A DNA stretch of 64,000 bases from Ensifer sp. LCM 4579 (GCF_001854885.1 NZ_MDDV01000006.1:80125-144124); one strand, 5' to 3'. Shown: positions 53,313 to 61,756, counted from the stretch's first letter. Numbers and translations: made by a program. Notes: generated by a model from the letters alone, not told the origin.

Positions 53313-54671
53313 TCACACTCCAGCGCCGCCCGTCTCATGTGATGCGCAAAGGCCGCCCCTCTTACTCCGCACACGCGGTGAAAGCCATCCGCCCGTAAAT
53401 CCCGCCCTTTCCAGACCCCGCGTGAAAGCCGGAATGTCGCGCGTCAGTTCCCAAAGCAAGCCGCTTCGCCAGTTCTCGATCATCATGACCGTGAGCCCCT
53501 GGTCAAGCCCGACGACGCGATCGTCCACCCAGCCTTCGGGCCCCTCAGCCGGCAGGCTCGGATTGAAGCCGCCGGGAAACCGCCCGTCGCGAAGCAGCGC
53601 CGGATAGCGGGCGAGCAGGTGGGAGAGGCTGCTCAGGCAGGCGTCCGGCTCGAATGGCAGACCGGCCAGCGGCGCCCAGGGAACCAGCGTACCGTCATCG
53701 GCGCCGAAGGGGGCGCCGCGCGCCGCATAGCCGAGCAGTCTCTGCCAGCGACCATTGCGGAGTTTCGCCCTTCCCCGCGGCGCATGACAGGCGCTGAACC
53801 CCCAGAGGTTGCGGCAATAGCCTGCAAAGCCGTGCGGATTCGCCTCCGCATGGGCGCGCTGGAGCCTGATCGCCCGGCGCGTGTTCTCGAAATAATCGCT
53901 GGACGCCTCCTGCATGCCCGCGTCGCGAATGGCGCGGAAGTCGATCCAGGCATGCGGAAAGAGGTGGATGAACAACGCGCCCTGGTGAAGATGCCGCGCG
54001 CCGTCGGTTGTCAACCATTCATGTGCCGCGGCATAGGCGGCGTAGGTTTCCGGCACGATCGGATGGTCGGGAGCGCCGAGCGCCAGCACATAGATCAGCA
54101 GCGCCTCGCTATAGCCGCACCAGCGGTGCTTCAGGAAGCGCCCGGGCGGCCTCCATCCCATGGTGATCGTCTCGCCGCGATTGAGTGCCCAAGCCCAGTC
54201 CGCCCGCGCGTATAGCCGCTCGGCGAGATCGCGAATGCCTGTCTCGGCCGCGTCCTGCCGGGTGAAATAGGCGGCAGCCGTCAGCACCCCGGCAAGGAGC
54301 AGCGCACTGTCGATCGTCGAAAGCTCGCTGTTCCAGGCGCGCTCGCCCGTCCGCATGTCGAGGAAATGGTAATAGAAGCCGCGATAGCCGCTCGCCCGGG
54401 CATCGCTCGCCTGCCTGCTGTCCTCGAGGAAGCGCAATGCGGTGAGTACGCGTTGGGCCGCATCCCCCCGGCCGATCCAGCCGCGCTCCACCGCAACGGG
54501 ATAGCAGCTGAGCCCGAACCCGGTTGCCGCGATGCTTGCCGGCGAACCGGGCCGCGCCGTATCGGCGACGAGGCCGGTCCGAGCACCCGAATGCAAGAGA
54601 AAATAATCGAAGGCGGCGCGCTGCAGGTGGTCGATCCGGGCAAGATCGCTGAAGGGCGCGGCATGGAGCAT
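53313..54671 (-). CDS. Glycoamylase-like (PF10091/GH144-type) glycoside hydrolase with repeat-derived C-terminus
   Basis: The protein of about 452 residues has the (alpha/alpha)6 glycoamylase-like layout: FDYFLLHSGARTGLVADTA at the start, a middle LFIHLFPHAWIDFRAIRD stretch and a late VVGLDQGLTVMMIENWRSG. This family includes endo-beta-1,2-glucanases and domains of cyclic beta-1,2-glucan synthase, relevant to rhizobia that make such glucans. No signal peptide is evident. A TTG six codons upstream of the ATG at 54669-54671 is an alternative start. The last 13 or so codons fall within a degenerate RIME-like repeat. Confidence 0.8.
   Translation of the reverse strand: MLHAAPFSDLARIDHLQRAAFDYFLLHSGARTGLVADTARPGSPASIAATGFGLSCYPVAVERGWIGRGDAAQRVLTALRFLEDSRQASDARASGYRGFYYHFLDMRTGERAWNSELSTIDSALLLAGVLTAAAYFTRQDAAETGIRDLAERLYARADWAWALNRGETITMGWRPPGRFLKHRWCGYSEALLIYVLALGAPDHPIVPETYAAYAAAHEWLTTDGARHLHQGALFIHLFPHAWIDFRAIRDAGMQEASSDYFENTRRAIRLQRAHAEANPHGFAGYCRNLWGFSACHAPRGRAKLRNGRWQRLLGYAARGAPFGADDGTLVPWAPLAGLPFEPDACLSSLSHLLARYPALLRDGRFPGGFNPSLPAEGPEGWVDDRVVGLDQGLTVMMIENWRSGLLWELTRDIPAFTRGLERAGFTGGWLSPRVRSKRGGLCASHETGGAGV
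53321..53357. repeat. Degenerate RIME-like palindrome inside the 3' end of a coding gene
   Basis: The stretch CAGCGCCGCCCGTCTCATGTG and the following ATGCGCAAAGGCCGC align with the first palindrome of the RIME-like element at 51176 (CAGCGCCGCGCGTCTTATCA then GACGCGCAAAGGTCGC) with about eight differences in 37 bases. It encodes the C-terminal residues of the glycoamylase-like protein. Confidence 0.65.
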
Positions 54672-54839
54672 CGGGGCGGCCTCGTTCAATATCCGCGCCC
54701 TTTGACGCGGCGATCAACTATTATTGTAGCCGCGGCTTACCGCAACAGTCGCCGATTTGCGATCCTGTGATAAAGTTCCGTGATGGAGCCGGTCGGAAAC
54801 CGAAGCTTCCGACGGCAGAGCTGATGATCGGCAGATGCG

Positions 54840-55634
54840 ATGTTGAGCACTCTGGCATTGATCCTGTCTCTTAGCGGCAGTCCCGTGCAAACGGCCGCCG
54901 CGCCCCCCGATGTCGACGTGGAACTGCTGCTGGCCGTCGATGTCTCCGGCTCTATGGACATGGAGGAGGCGCGGGTGCAACGCTCCGGCTATGTCCAGGC
55001 GCTGCGGCATCTGGATTTCATCAATGCGATTGAGGGCGGCTATCTCGGTCGCATCGCCATCGGCTATTTCGAATGGGCCGGGATGGTCAACGAGGCCTCG
55101 TTCGTCGGTTGGCAGGTCATCGAAAGCGCGGAAGACGCCGATGCCTTCGCTGCGCAGATCGAGGCACGGCCGATCGGCCCCAGGCGCGGCACGTCGCTCT
55201 CGAATGCGATCCTCTTCGGCACGAGCCAGATCGAGTCGAACGATTTTTCTGGCACCCGGCGCGTTCTCGACATTTCCGGCGATGGGCCAAACAATACCGG
55301 GCCGCCCGTACCTCCTGCCCGCGACGAGGCCGTCTCGCGCGGCATCGTCATCAACGGGCTGGCAATCATGATCCGCCCGTCCTTTTCGACCGGGCCGCTG
55401 GACGAATATTACACGGCCTGCGTCATCGGCGGTCCGGGCTCCTTCGTGCTGCCGGTACACGAGCCCGAGGATTTCGCGATCGCGATCCGCCAGAAGCTCG
55501 TTCTCGAAGTGAGCGGGCTGCAGCCCGCGGCGACGCTCACCCCCGCTGCCGCGGAATCCGCGGCAGACTGCATGATCGGCGAAAGGCTGCGACCGGGCTT
55601 CCTCGACAGGATCTACCCGGAACTGGACCGTTAG
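54840..55634 (+). CDS. DUF1194 exported von Willebrand factor A-like protein
   Basis: The 264-residue protein has a signal peptide (cleavage near QTAAA, residue 21) and a vWA domain beginning VDVELLLAVDVSGSM, which holds a complete MIDAS metal site (DVSGS, later the Thr of RRGTSLSNAI and the Asp in LDISGDGPNNTG). It probably binds a partner in the periplasm; DUF1194 proteins have no known function. Its start lies 150 bases from the divergent glycoamylase-like gene. Confidence 0.82.
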   Translation: MLSTLALILSLSGSPVQTAAAPPDVDVELLLAVDVSGSMDMEEARVQRSGYVQALRHLDFINAIEGGYLGRIAIGYFEWAGMVNEASFVGWQVIESAEDADAFAAQIEARPIGPRRGTSLSNAILFGTSQIESNDFSGTRRVLDISGDGPNNTGPPVPPARDEAVSRGIVINGLAIMIRPSFSTGPLDEYYTACVIGGPGSFVLPVHEPEDFAIAIRQKLVLEVSGLQPAATLTPAAAESAADCMIGERLRPGFLDRIYPELDR

Positions 55635-55637
55635 CCC

Positions 55638-55856
55638 CTACTGCAGCACCCGCGGTGCGAAATCCAGGTCGGCTCCGGTGACGGTGTCGTGCCGGTTCCG
55701 TATTTCACTGGACACCGCCTGCAGCGCCAGATCGACGCAATATTCCAGGGCCTGCGCATCCAAGGCGCGAGCGCTGTCGCGGATATGCGTCAGCATTCTC
55801 GCAATGCTCGCGAGTTCCGATTCATGATCGGCCGTAGACGAGACAGAGTAAGTCAT
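55638..55856 (-). CDS. Small soluble protein of unknown function
   Basis: The 72-residue product (MTYSVSSTADHESELASIAR) is predicted to be largely helical, with no cysteine cluster or membrane segment. The ATG at 55854-55856 has GGGG about six bases upstream and is preferred to the ATG four codons earlier. Three bases separate its stop from the convergent DUF1194 stop. The even composition and ribosome site suggest a real gene, but no family is recognised. Confidence 0.5.
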   Translation of the reverse strand: MTYSVSSTADHESELASIARMLTHIRDSARALDAQALEYCVDLALQAVSSEIRNRHDTVTGADLDFAPRVLQ

Positions 55857-56051
55857 CTGAACCCCCATTCCAGCGTTACCGCGCCGACTATAGCCGAATT
55901 CCGTGTCATTGCGCGTTGCACAAGCGTTGCACCCCGAAGGGTTGTGTAGCGCACCGACATTCGCAATTCAAGGACGAGCGAATCTTCCCCCTTGGGGCCT
56001 CTCCTGTCTCCCTTGTGAGAAGGAGCTAGGGAGGATCTCAACGCCGCCGCC

Positions 56052-57248
56052 TCACGATACGATCGCTTTCGACAGGGCCCGCGGGCCGAAACGGCGGGCT
56101 CTTTCGCCCTCCGGGTGTTCGAGCGCCGGGGCGAAGATCTTGACGACGGAAAAGGGCAGATCGCCGCAAGACAGAGGGATGGCAATCAGCCGCTCGACAC
56201 CCACCCCCTTCAGCCGATCGACGACGTGGCGCAGCAGCGCATCGACCCCGCCGCCAACATCTATAACCTGAGCCGCCTTCGGCTGCGGCACCGCCAGGAA
56301 GGCGCGCCGCGTCGATTCCGGCAGCGGCCGCTCGAAAGCCTCGGAATAGACGTCGTCGCGGGCGCCGCTGATATAGGTGAGCCGCGACTGCGCCGCCTCG
56401 GTGACTGCCCGGATCGCGGCGCGGCTCGCGGAGGGATGCGCCCCGCAGCCGCTCGTCACCTCCACGTAGCGCAGGCCCGCGGCGGTCGCCGTGCCACGCG
56501 GCCCGAGAAACGCCAGGAAGCATGGAACGGCAACATCGCTGGTGATGTCGAAGAGCCGCAGGTCGAGCTCCGCACCGCGAATTCGGCCGACCAGCGCGTC
56601 GAGCGCCGGATCGCCGAGCGCCTCGGGGGCGATGCATCGGCGATGCCGGGTCTCGGGACCGGACACCTGCCAGAGAACATGCGCGTCGCGCTCGATCCGC
56701 TCCAGAAGGCCGTGCAGGATCGCCTCCTCCCGGGTATTGCCCGATGCGAGCCCGTCGGAGGACATCCAGAAACGCGAGGGCCGCGTACGGTCGAGAAGCG
56801 CCGCCTCGAGCGGCACGAGCACGTCGCCGCCGGAGACGAGATCCGTGCCGCGAACCCATTCGACCGCTTCATCCCGAGGAAGATCCCCCTGCCCGGCGGC
56901 GATCAGCGCGTCGAGCAGATCGACGGCCCGCCCCGAGGCGCTGAGCTCGTCGGCCGTCGCCATCACTGTTTCGACCGCCGGCTCGCCGGCAACCGCGCGC
57001 TCCAGCGCCTCCATGACGGCGGATATCCGCGCATCCGCATCCGTCAGGCCCTTGCCCTGCGCAACGACGATGGAACGGGCGTTCGGTGTATAGGCGCACC
57101 AGACCGGGATTCCGACCTTGTCGAGACCCGTATGCCGGGCAACGCGCGTCACGCCGAAGACGCTGAGACAGGGCCGAACGCGGTCGAACGTTTCTTCCGG
57201 GGTGCACACCCGGTCGGAATAGGCATTGCGCGTTCGGCTGGTTCTCAA
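56052..57248 (-). CDS. Stand-alone YcaO-domain protein
   Basis: The 398-residue protein is a full YcaO domain: TPEETFDRVRPCLSVFGVTR at the start, ATP/Mg ligands in SAVMEALER (E80, E83), LLERIERD (E184, E187) and RAVTEAAQSR (280-289), and a C-terminal ERARRFGPRA. YcaO enzymes activate peptide backbone amides with ATP to form azolines or thioamides, or to modify ribosomal protein S12. No TfuA, E1-like or dehydrogenase partner is present. The frame starts at TTG, with an ATG 11 bases upstream that overlaps the preceding stop in another frame. It is the last gene of the XRE-SARP-71aa-YcaO run. Confidence 0.85.
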   Translation of the reverse strand: MRTSRTRNAYSDRVCTPEETFDRVRPCLSVFGVTRVARHTGLDKVGIPVWCAYTPNARSIVVAQGKGLTDADARISAVMEALERAVAGEPAVETVMATADELSASGRAVDLLDALIAAGQGDLPRDEAVEWVRGTDLVSGGDVLVPLEAALLDRTRPSRFWMSSDGLASGNTREEAILHGLLERIERDAHVLWQVSGPETRHRRCIAPEALGDPALDALVGRIRGAELDLRLFDITSDVAVPCFLAFLGPRGTATAAGLRYVEVTSGCGAHPSASRAAIRAVTEAAQSRLTYISGARDDVYSEAFERPLPESTRRAFLAVPQPKAAQVIDVGGGVDALLRHVVDRLKGVGVERLIAIPLSCGDLPFSVVKIFAPALEHPEGERARRFGPRALSKAIVS

Positions 57249-57258
57249 AAGCGAGCCA

Positions 57259-57474
57259 TCACGAGTCGACGTGACCGGAGAAAACCCTGTCGGCCGAGGA
57301 TACCGCTACCGCGAGATCGACATCCTTGACGAAGACGCTGCCCGGCTTGCGAAGTGCGCTCACGCTCGCGAGGTCGCCCGTCGTCGACTCGAGCGGCTTG
57401 ACCGTGCCGTTTCCAAGATCCGCTAGCCACAGGCCCGGTTCGCCGGCAATACCGATCACAACAACCTTAGCCAT
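57259..57474 (-). CDS. 71-residue orphan protein between SARP regulator and YcaO
   Basis: The product MAKVVVIGIAGEPGLWLADL continues with a Ser/Thr-containing middle (ESTTGDLASVSAL) and ends VFSGHVDS. It has no Cys, eleven Ser/Thr and no clear leader-core boundary. The ATG at 57472-57474 is preceded by AAGGGAAGA; an ATG five codons upstream is less likely. It lies 22 bases after the SARP stop and abuts ycaO, so it is probably a YcaO substrate, cofactor protein or regulator. I recognise no family. Confidence 0.72.
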   Translation of the reverse strand: MAKVVVIGIAGEPGLWLADLGNGTVKPLESTTGDLASVSALRKPGSVFVKDVDLAVAVSSADRVFSGHVDS

Positions 57475-57496
57475 ATTTCTTCCCTTCATGCCTCGG

Positions 57497-59317
57497 TCAA
57501 AATCCCGCTTTCTTCAATCCCTCGCGGTAGAGGTCCTTCTGCCACTGTTCCTTGAACGGAATGACAGTCAGCCATTTGTCGACGTCGAAGGTCGGATTGG
57601 CCTTCGACGCGCGCATCCTGTGCTGGCGCGCCTTCTTCCGGTCGCCAAGCATCGCCCAGCTCGCCGCGACGATCCTGTCCGCCGGCGTCTTGTCCTTCAT
57701 CCCTTGCACGAAGCCGATGCACTCCTCGTATTGTCCAAGGAAGTAGCTGGCCCCCGCGGCACTCCAGAGATAGGCGTCCGGCGCCAGCGGATTGAGCGAA
57801 AGTGCCTTCTTGAGCTTTTCCAGCGCTTCGGCGGGACGAGAAGCGTGAACGAGCGTGTCGGCATGGCTGTAGAGCACGTCGGCATAGTGCGGACTCAATT
57901 GCTCGGCCTGGTCCAGCGAAGCCAGGCTTTCGTCCAGATCGCCCTGGTAAAGCTTGACGACGCCCACCTCGCGATGGGCGGCAGACAGCCCATCACTGCT
58001 CTCGATCGCCTCCCGCGCATATTGCTCCGCGCTCGACAGAAGCTCTTCATCGGCGCGTGCCGTCAGAAGCCATTCATTGACGAAGGTGCGGGCCATGCCG
58101 CTCAGCGCCGGCGCGAGATCCTGCTTGTGCTTCAGCGCCTCGCGGAAATCGCGGCGCGCCCGGCGGACCTCCGGCAGGCCGAGGCCCGAAAGATGCCGGA
58201 GCCCGCCGAGATACGCGTAATAGGCCTCCGGATGCGCCAGATAGTCCAGATGCTCCGCCTGACCCGTCTCGACCCGATGGGTCACGGCCCGGGCGATATG
58301 AAAGGCGATCTGCTCGCGCTGCTGGATGAGGCCGACCGGCGAAATCGGAAAGCGCTCCGCCCAGACGATCTGGTCGGAAGGCAGGAAGATGAGTTGGGTG
58401 AAAAGGCCCCGGTCGGACATATGGCAATCGAGGGCATAGGTGACGCCGTGCCTTTCCAGAAAGGCCGCCTTGTCCGTGGCGTCGCGAATGCGCTCGGCCG
58501 TATAGGGCGCCACGACCGACATCGAGCGCAGCGCGCAGAGCCCGATGGTGATGTCCTCGATCACCGCCGCGCTGACGGCGTGGAGCATCGGGTCGCTGCC
58601 GAAGGCGGCGGGCGGAAGCAGCGCGACCCGCGGCACCGGGACCATGTCCGGCGCACTGACCTCCACCGGCATCTCCCGGGAAAATGCGCCGGGCGGCGAC
58701 AATGCCCTGGGTGGGGCGACCTCCAGCAAGGGGCCGCGGCTGATGCGTTCGAGAAGTCCGATAATCGCCGTATCCGCCGGCTCGAGTTCGAGCAGGTGCA
58801 TTGAGGCCATGCGCAGTATCGCCCGATCGGCAAACCGCTTTTCGCCGTCAATCAGCGCGGCCCGCAGCCGGTCCGTGAAATCCCGTCGTTTCTCCGCCAC
58901 CCAATCCGCATAGCGGCCCGGCGGCAGGTCCGCGAAAGCGATGAAGGTTTCGCGCCAGAGCGAAAGCGCCTTGCGGAAGTTTTCCTCGGAACCCTCCGGC
59001 GCCTCCAAATCGGCCAGATCTGAGGTGACCGGCCCGAGTGCCACCTCCGTTTCCGTCGCCGACAGGACCGGCCCTCCGGCCGTCGTCAGATGCCGCATGC
59101 GCCAGAGCGTCGAGCGCAGGTTGTTGAAGGCGACGGCCTTTTCCCGTTCGGGCCAGATCAGCGCCGCCAGCTTCTCGCGGGAGGCGGCCTTCCGTTCGGA
59201 CACGGCAAGATAAACAAGGATCAGCAGACCGCGCTCGGGGCAGGCGACGACCGCGCCGCCGGCATCGATCAACCGCAACTCCCCGAATGTCTGCAGATGA
59301 TAGCCGTGCCCCGTCAC
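57497..59317 (-). CDS. SARP-type regulator with TolB/FlgO-like and TPR regions
   Basis: The 606-residue protein starts with an OmpR-like winged helix (1-100, ELRLIDAGGAVVACPERGLL and LAALIWPEREKAVAFNNLRST) as in SARP activators. A central domain (about 230-350, RVALLPPAAFGSDPMLHAVS) resembles the FlgO/TolB-like part of adenylate-cyclase-type regulators, and TPR helices fill 380-570 (HREVGVVKLYQGDLDESLASL). It should bind DNA and integrate a signal through the TPRs. The start is GTG, 7 bases after the XRE stop; no strong ribosome site is seen. It probably controls the 71aa-YcaO genes. Confidence 0.8.
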   Translation of the reverse strand: MTGHGYHLQTFGELRLIDAGGAVVACPERGLLILVYLAVSERKAASREKLAALIWPEREKAVAFNNLRSTLWRMRHLTTAGGPVLSATETEVALGPVTSDLADLEAPEGSEENFRKALSLWRETFIAFADLPPGRYADWVAEKRRDFTDRLRAALIDGEKRFADRAILRMASMHLLELEPADTAIIGLLERISRGPLLEVAPPRALSPPGAFSREMPVEVSAPDMVPVPRVALLPPAAFGSDPMLHAVSAAVIEDITIGLCALRSMSVVAPYTAERIRDATDKAAFLERHGVTYALDCHMSDRGLFTQLIFLPSDQIVWAERFPISPVGLIQQREQIAFHIARAVTHRVETGQAEHLDYLAHPEAYYAYLGGLRHLSGLGLPEVRRARRDFREALKHKQDLAPALSGMARTFVNEWLLTARADEELLSSAEQYAREAIESSDGLSAAHREVGVVKLYQGDLDESLASLDQAEQLSPHYADVLYSHADTLVHASRPAEALEKLKKALSLNPLAPDAYLWSAAGASYFLGQYEECIGFVQGMKDKTPADRIVAASWAMLGDRKKARQHRMRASKANPTFDVDKWLTVIPFKEQWQKDLYREGLKKAGF

Positions 59318-59324
59318 GATATGC

Positions 59325-59693
59325 TCAACGGCGCGACAGCTTCAGAAGACCACCGCCCGGCACGACCCGCCGGATCGGACGTCGCCGCCCGTTCGATAGG
59401 AACCCTGCTGCCCCGCTCATCTCCGCTCCTGATTTGACTGTCTCGCTCGATCCGCCGGCCGAGGACGGCGCACCCTCGAAAAAGAAGGAAAAGTGCACGT
59501 CCAGAACTTCCGCGACCCTCTCCAGGCACCTTGCGGAGACCCGCAACTCACCCTTCTCATACTTCCGGATTTCCCCGACGGACACGCCCAAGGCCGCAGC
59601 CATCGCGCCCTCGCTCATCTTCAACATTGCGCGACGAAGCCGAATGCGGCGACCGACAAAAACGTCGATGCTATCGGGCAAGCTACGCCCCAT
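59325..59693 (-). CDS. XRE-family helix-turn-helix regulator
   Basis: The 122-residue protein has a Cro/CI-type helix-turn-helix (about 15-70, GRRIRLRRAMLKMSEGAMAAALG and GEIRKYEKGELRVSARCLER) and a disordered C-terminal tail. This resembles small XRE regulators such as PraR in rhizobia. The ATG at 59691-59693 has GGGGAG seven bases upstream; the frame is open further without support. It is the first gene of the SARP-YcaO run, separated from SARP by 7 bases. Confidence 0.82.
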   Translation of the reverse strand: MGRSLPDSIDVFVGRRIRLRRAMLKMSEGAMAAALGVSVGEIRKYEKGELRVSARCLERVAEVLDVHFSFFFEGAPSSAGGSSETVKSGAEMSGAAGFLSNGRRRPIRRVVPGGGLLKLSRR

Positions 59694-59913
59694 CCGACGA
59701 CTCCCCGCGTCAACTGCTGGCTGCTCATGTAGAAGGATGCTTGAAAATGGAGAGGGATGCAACCCGGAGGTTAGGTGGTGCACAGGTTTCGTGCGGGGCA
59801 TGGCCGCTGTCTCGGAATGTGATCGACGTGCGATAGCGGAAACACGTCCGGGCCGGGGTCCGATGGCTAACCTTTTGACCGACCATTTGCAAGACGTTGA
59901 TTCTGTTGGTTAT

Positions 59914-59989
59914 TGGTGGGCCCGGAGGGACTCGAACCCCCAACCAAGCGGTTATGAGCCGCCGGCTCTAACCATTGAGCTACAGGCCC
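59914..59989 (-). tRNA. tRNA with CAT anticodon, probably tRNA-Ile2 (lysidine type)
   Basis: The leftward sequence folds into a standard 76-base cloverleaf with encoded CCA: acceptor GGGCCTG paired with CGGGCCC, D arm GCTC-AATGGTTA-GAGC, anticodon arm GGCGG-CTCATAA-CCGCT, and T arm GGGGG-TTCGAGT-CCCTC. The anticodon is CAT. The D loop and the TGGTT variable loop resemble tRNA-Ile2 more than initiator or elongator tRNA-Met, so decoding of AUA after lysidine modification is likely. The identity is inferred. Confidence 0.9.
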
Positions 59990-60140
59990 TTTCGGCGTCA
60001 GCCGGCCCGCGAACCAATGGCAATTCGCGGGGTCGTGAAAGGCTCTAGCCGAAATCCTTTTTGCCGACAAGCCATTGCCGCAATGCCCACACAATCGATA
60101 AGCATGGATTGACGGCAGAAACAACCGGAGAGAAACATCC

Positions 60141-60917
60141 ATGATGTCCACACGCATTGCCCGTGCGGTGCAAGCCACCGCCATCGCCGCCACCTTTGCC
60201 GGCGCTTTTGCGGCCGGCGCCCTGGCGCAAGACAGCGGTAACGGGGAGAAGGCGCGCACGGATACGCCGCGCGGCCGCCAGGCGGTGATCAAGGTCGCCG
60301 GCGAGGGTCGTGCGACGACGGCGCCGGACATGGCGATCGTGCAATTGAGCGTCGTTAAGGATGGAAAGACCGCGCGCGAGGCGCTCGACGCCAACAACAG
60401 GGCGATGGCGGAGGTGCTTTCAGCGCTCCGGCAGGCGGGTATTGCCGATCGCGATCTGCAGACGAGCGGCTTTTCCATCAACCCGCAATATCACTATCCG
60501 CCGAACAATGACGGCGGCAACCGGCCGCCGGAGCTCGTCGGCTATCAGGTCGTCAACGGCGTCAGCGTGCGCGTGCGGGATCTGGCGAAACTCGGCGGGG
60601 TCATCGACAGCTCGGTATCACTCGGCATCAACCAGGCGGGCGGCATAGAATTCACCAACGACAACCCGGATGCGGTAATCACCGAAGCCCGCAAGGCCGC
60701 CGTCGCCGACGCGATCGGCAAGGCGCGGGTGCTGGCCGAGGCCGCCGGCGTCTCGCTCGGCCGGCTGATCGAGCTCTCCGAACAGCCGTCCCGCCCCGAG
60801 CCGCCGGTGCCCTTCGCGCGCATGGCAAAGGAAGCCGCCGCCGACCAGGTGCCGATCGCCACCGGTGAAAACGCCTATAATGTCACCGTCAACGTGACCT
60901 TCGCGATCAATCAATGA
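60141..60917 (+). CDS. SIMPL (DUF541) domain periplasmic protein
   Basis: The 258-residue protein has a signal peptide (cleavage near GALAQ, about residue 30) and one SIMPL domain (VIKVAGEGRATTAPDMAIVQL start; ADAIGKARVLAEAAGVSLGRL near the end). SIMPL proteins are periplasmic or outer-membrane associated and have been linked to oxidative stress and envelope roles. A GGAGAG ribosome site precedes the ATG. It converges on a small secreted-protein gene across a terminator. Confidence 0.88.
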   Translation: MMSTRIARAVQATAIAATFAGAFAAGALAQDSGNGEKARTDTPRGRQAVIKVAGEGRATTAPDMAIVQLSVVKDGKTAREALDANNRAMAEVLSALRQAGIADRDLQTSGFSINPQYHYPPNNDGGNRPPELVGYQVVNGVSVRVRDLAKLGGVIDSSVSLGINQAGGIEFTNDNPDAVITEARKAAVADAIGKARVLAEAAGVSLGRLIELSEQPSRPEPPVPFARMAKEAAADQVPIATGENAYNVTVNVTFAINQ

Positions 60918-61006
60918 GGGCGGCTTGGTAGACCGCCGCTACAGTCGGGGGTGAGACTGGACGCCATGCGCCTTTCACTTCCACGAAACGCGGAACGACC
61001 AAAAAA

Positions 61007-61041
61007 GGCCCCCGGCGCCAAGCGTCGGGGGCTCTTTTTTT
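61007..61041. terminator. Bidirectional rho-independent terminator
   Basis: A 12-bp stem with two G-T pairs (GGCCCCCGGCGC and GCGTCGGGGGCT) closes a CAA loop. It has an A run (61001-61006) before it and a T run after it, so it can stop transcription of the rightward SIMPL gene and of the leftward gene ending at 61075. Confidence 0.92.
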
Positions 61042-61074
61042 CCGTCAGGCCGGGAAGAGACAGGACGGAAGGGA

Positions 61075-61458
61075 TTACCAGCGGCCGATGATCGGGCAAC
61101 CGCGGACATTGGCGAAGATGATCGCCTGGCGGTCGCCGTGACGGCGGCCCGCGACAACAACCTGGCGGCGCGAGATGTCGGCGATATGGGCGCGGCGCAA
61201 GCCGCGGTCACGGGCCTTTTCTATGGCAAGCCCCGGGACGCAACGGCCGCGGCGGCCGCCCCAGCGCTCGCCACGGTCCCAGCGGTCGCGGCGCCAGTCG
61301 CGCTCGTCGCCCCAGCGATCACGATCGCGGTACCGCATATCGACGCCCGGTCCGATTTCGAAGACGAGCGAGTCGGCCGAAGCAACGGAGGCCCCACCGG
61401 TAAGACCGGTCAAGCCGACGACGGCGGCGACGGTAGCATTGATCAGGAACTTCTTCAT
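61075..61458 (-). CDS. Small exported basic protein of unknown function
   Basis: The 127-residue protein has a signal peptide (MKKFLINATVAAVVGLTG, cleavage near ASVASA, residue 28). A low-complexity middle rich in Arg, Asp and Trp (DRDRWGDERDWRRDRW) follows, then a conserved-looking tail with two cysteines, RRGRCVPGL and ANVRGCPI. Such proteins occur in rhizobia without known function. The ATG at 61456-61458 has GGAG upstream. Confidence 0.78.
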   Translation of the reverse strand: MKKFLINATVAAVVGLTGLTGGASVASADSLVFEIGPGVDMRYRDRDRWGDERDWRRDRWDRGERWGGRRGRCVPGLAIEKARDRGLRRAHIADISRRQVVVAGRRHGDRQAIIFANVRGCPIIGRW

Positions 61459-61756
61459 GGCATTTCTCCGGTGCAGCGAAGGTCTCTTATCAGCAGTCAA
61501 TCTCTACGATTGAGCCGACTATAGGCCGGACAAGCTGAACGCTCCCGGAACCCCCCATTCATGTGCTGTTCAGATACGCCGCGCAGTCCGGACATAATTG
61601 CCATGCCAAATCGCAGGTGGAAGGGGCGGCAGCCAAACGCCGGCGCCTTCCGATCGGAGAAGAAACGGCAGCGATAGGGATTTGTTCCTGTCTGCCGCCG
61701 CTCCTCGGTCAGGTAGCGGAGGGCCGCGCAGTCCGAGGGCCCTACTGCATGTCTCG

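Noticed and set aside
56052..57474. Classic thiazole/oxazole peptide cluster
   Set aside because: No E1-like, dehydrogenase, TfuA or exporter gene is present, and the small protein has no cysteine.
57326..58804. Plus-strand frame opposite the SARP regulator
   Set aside because: The minus-strand product has clear winged-helix and TPR patterns; this one has none.
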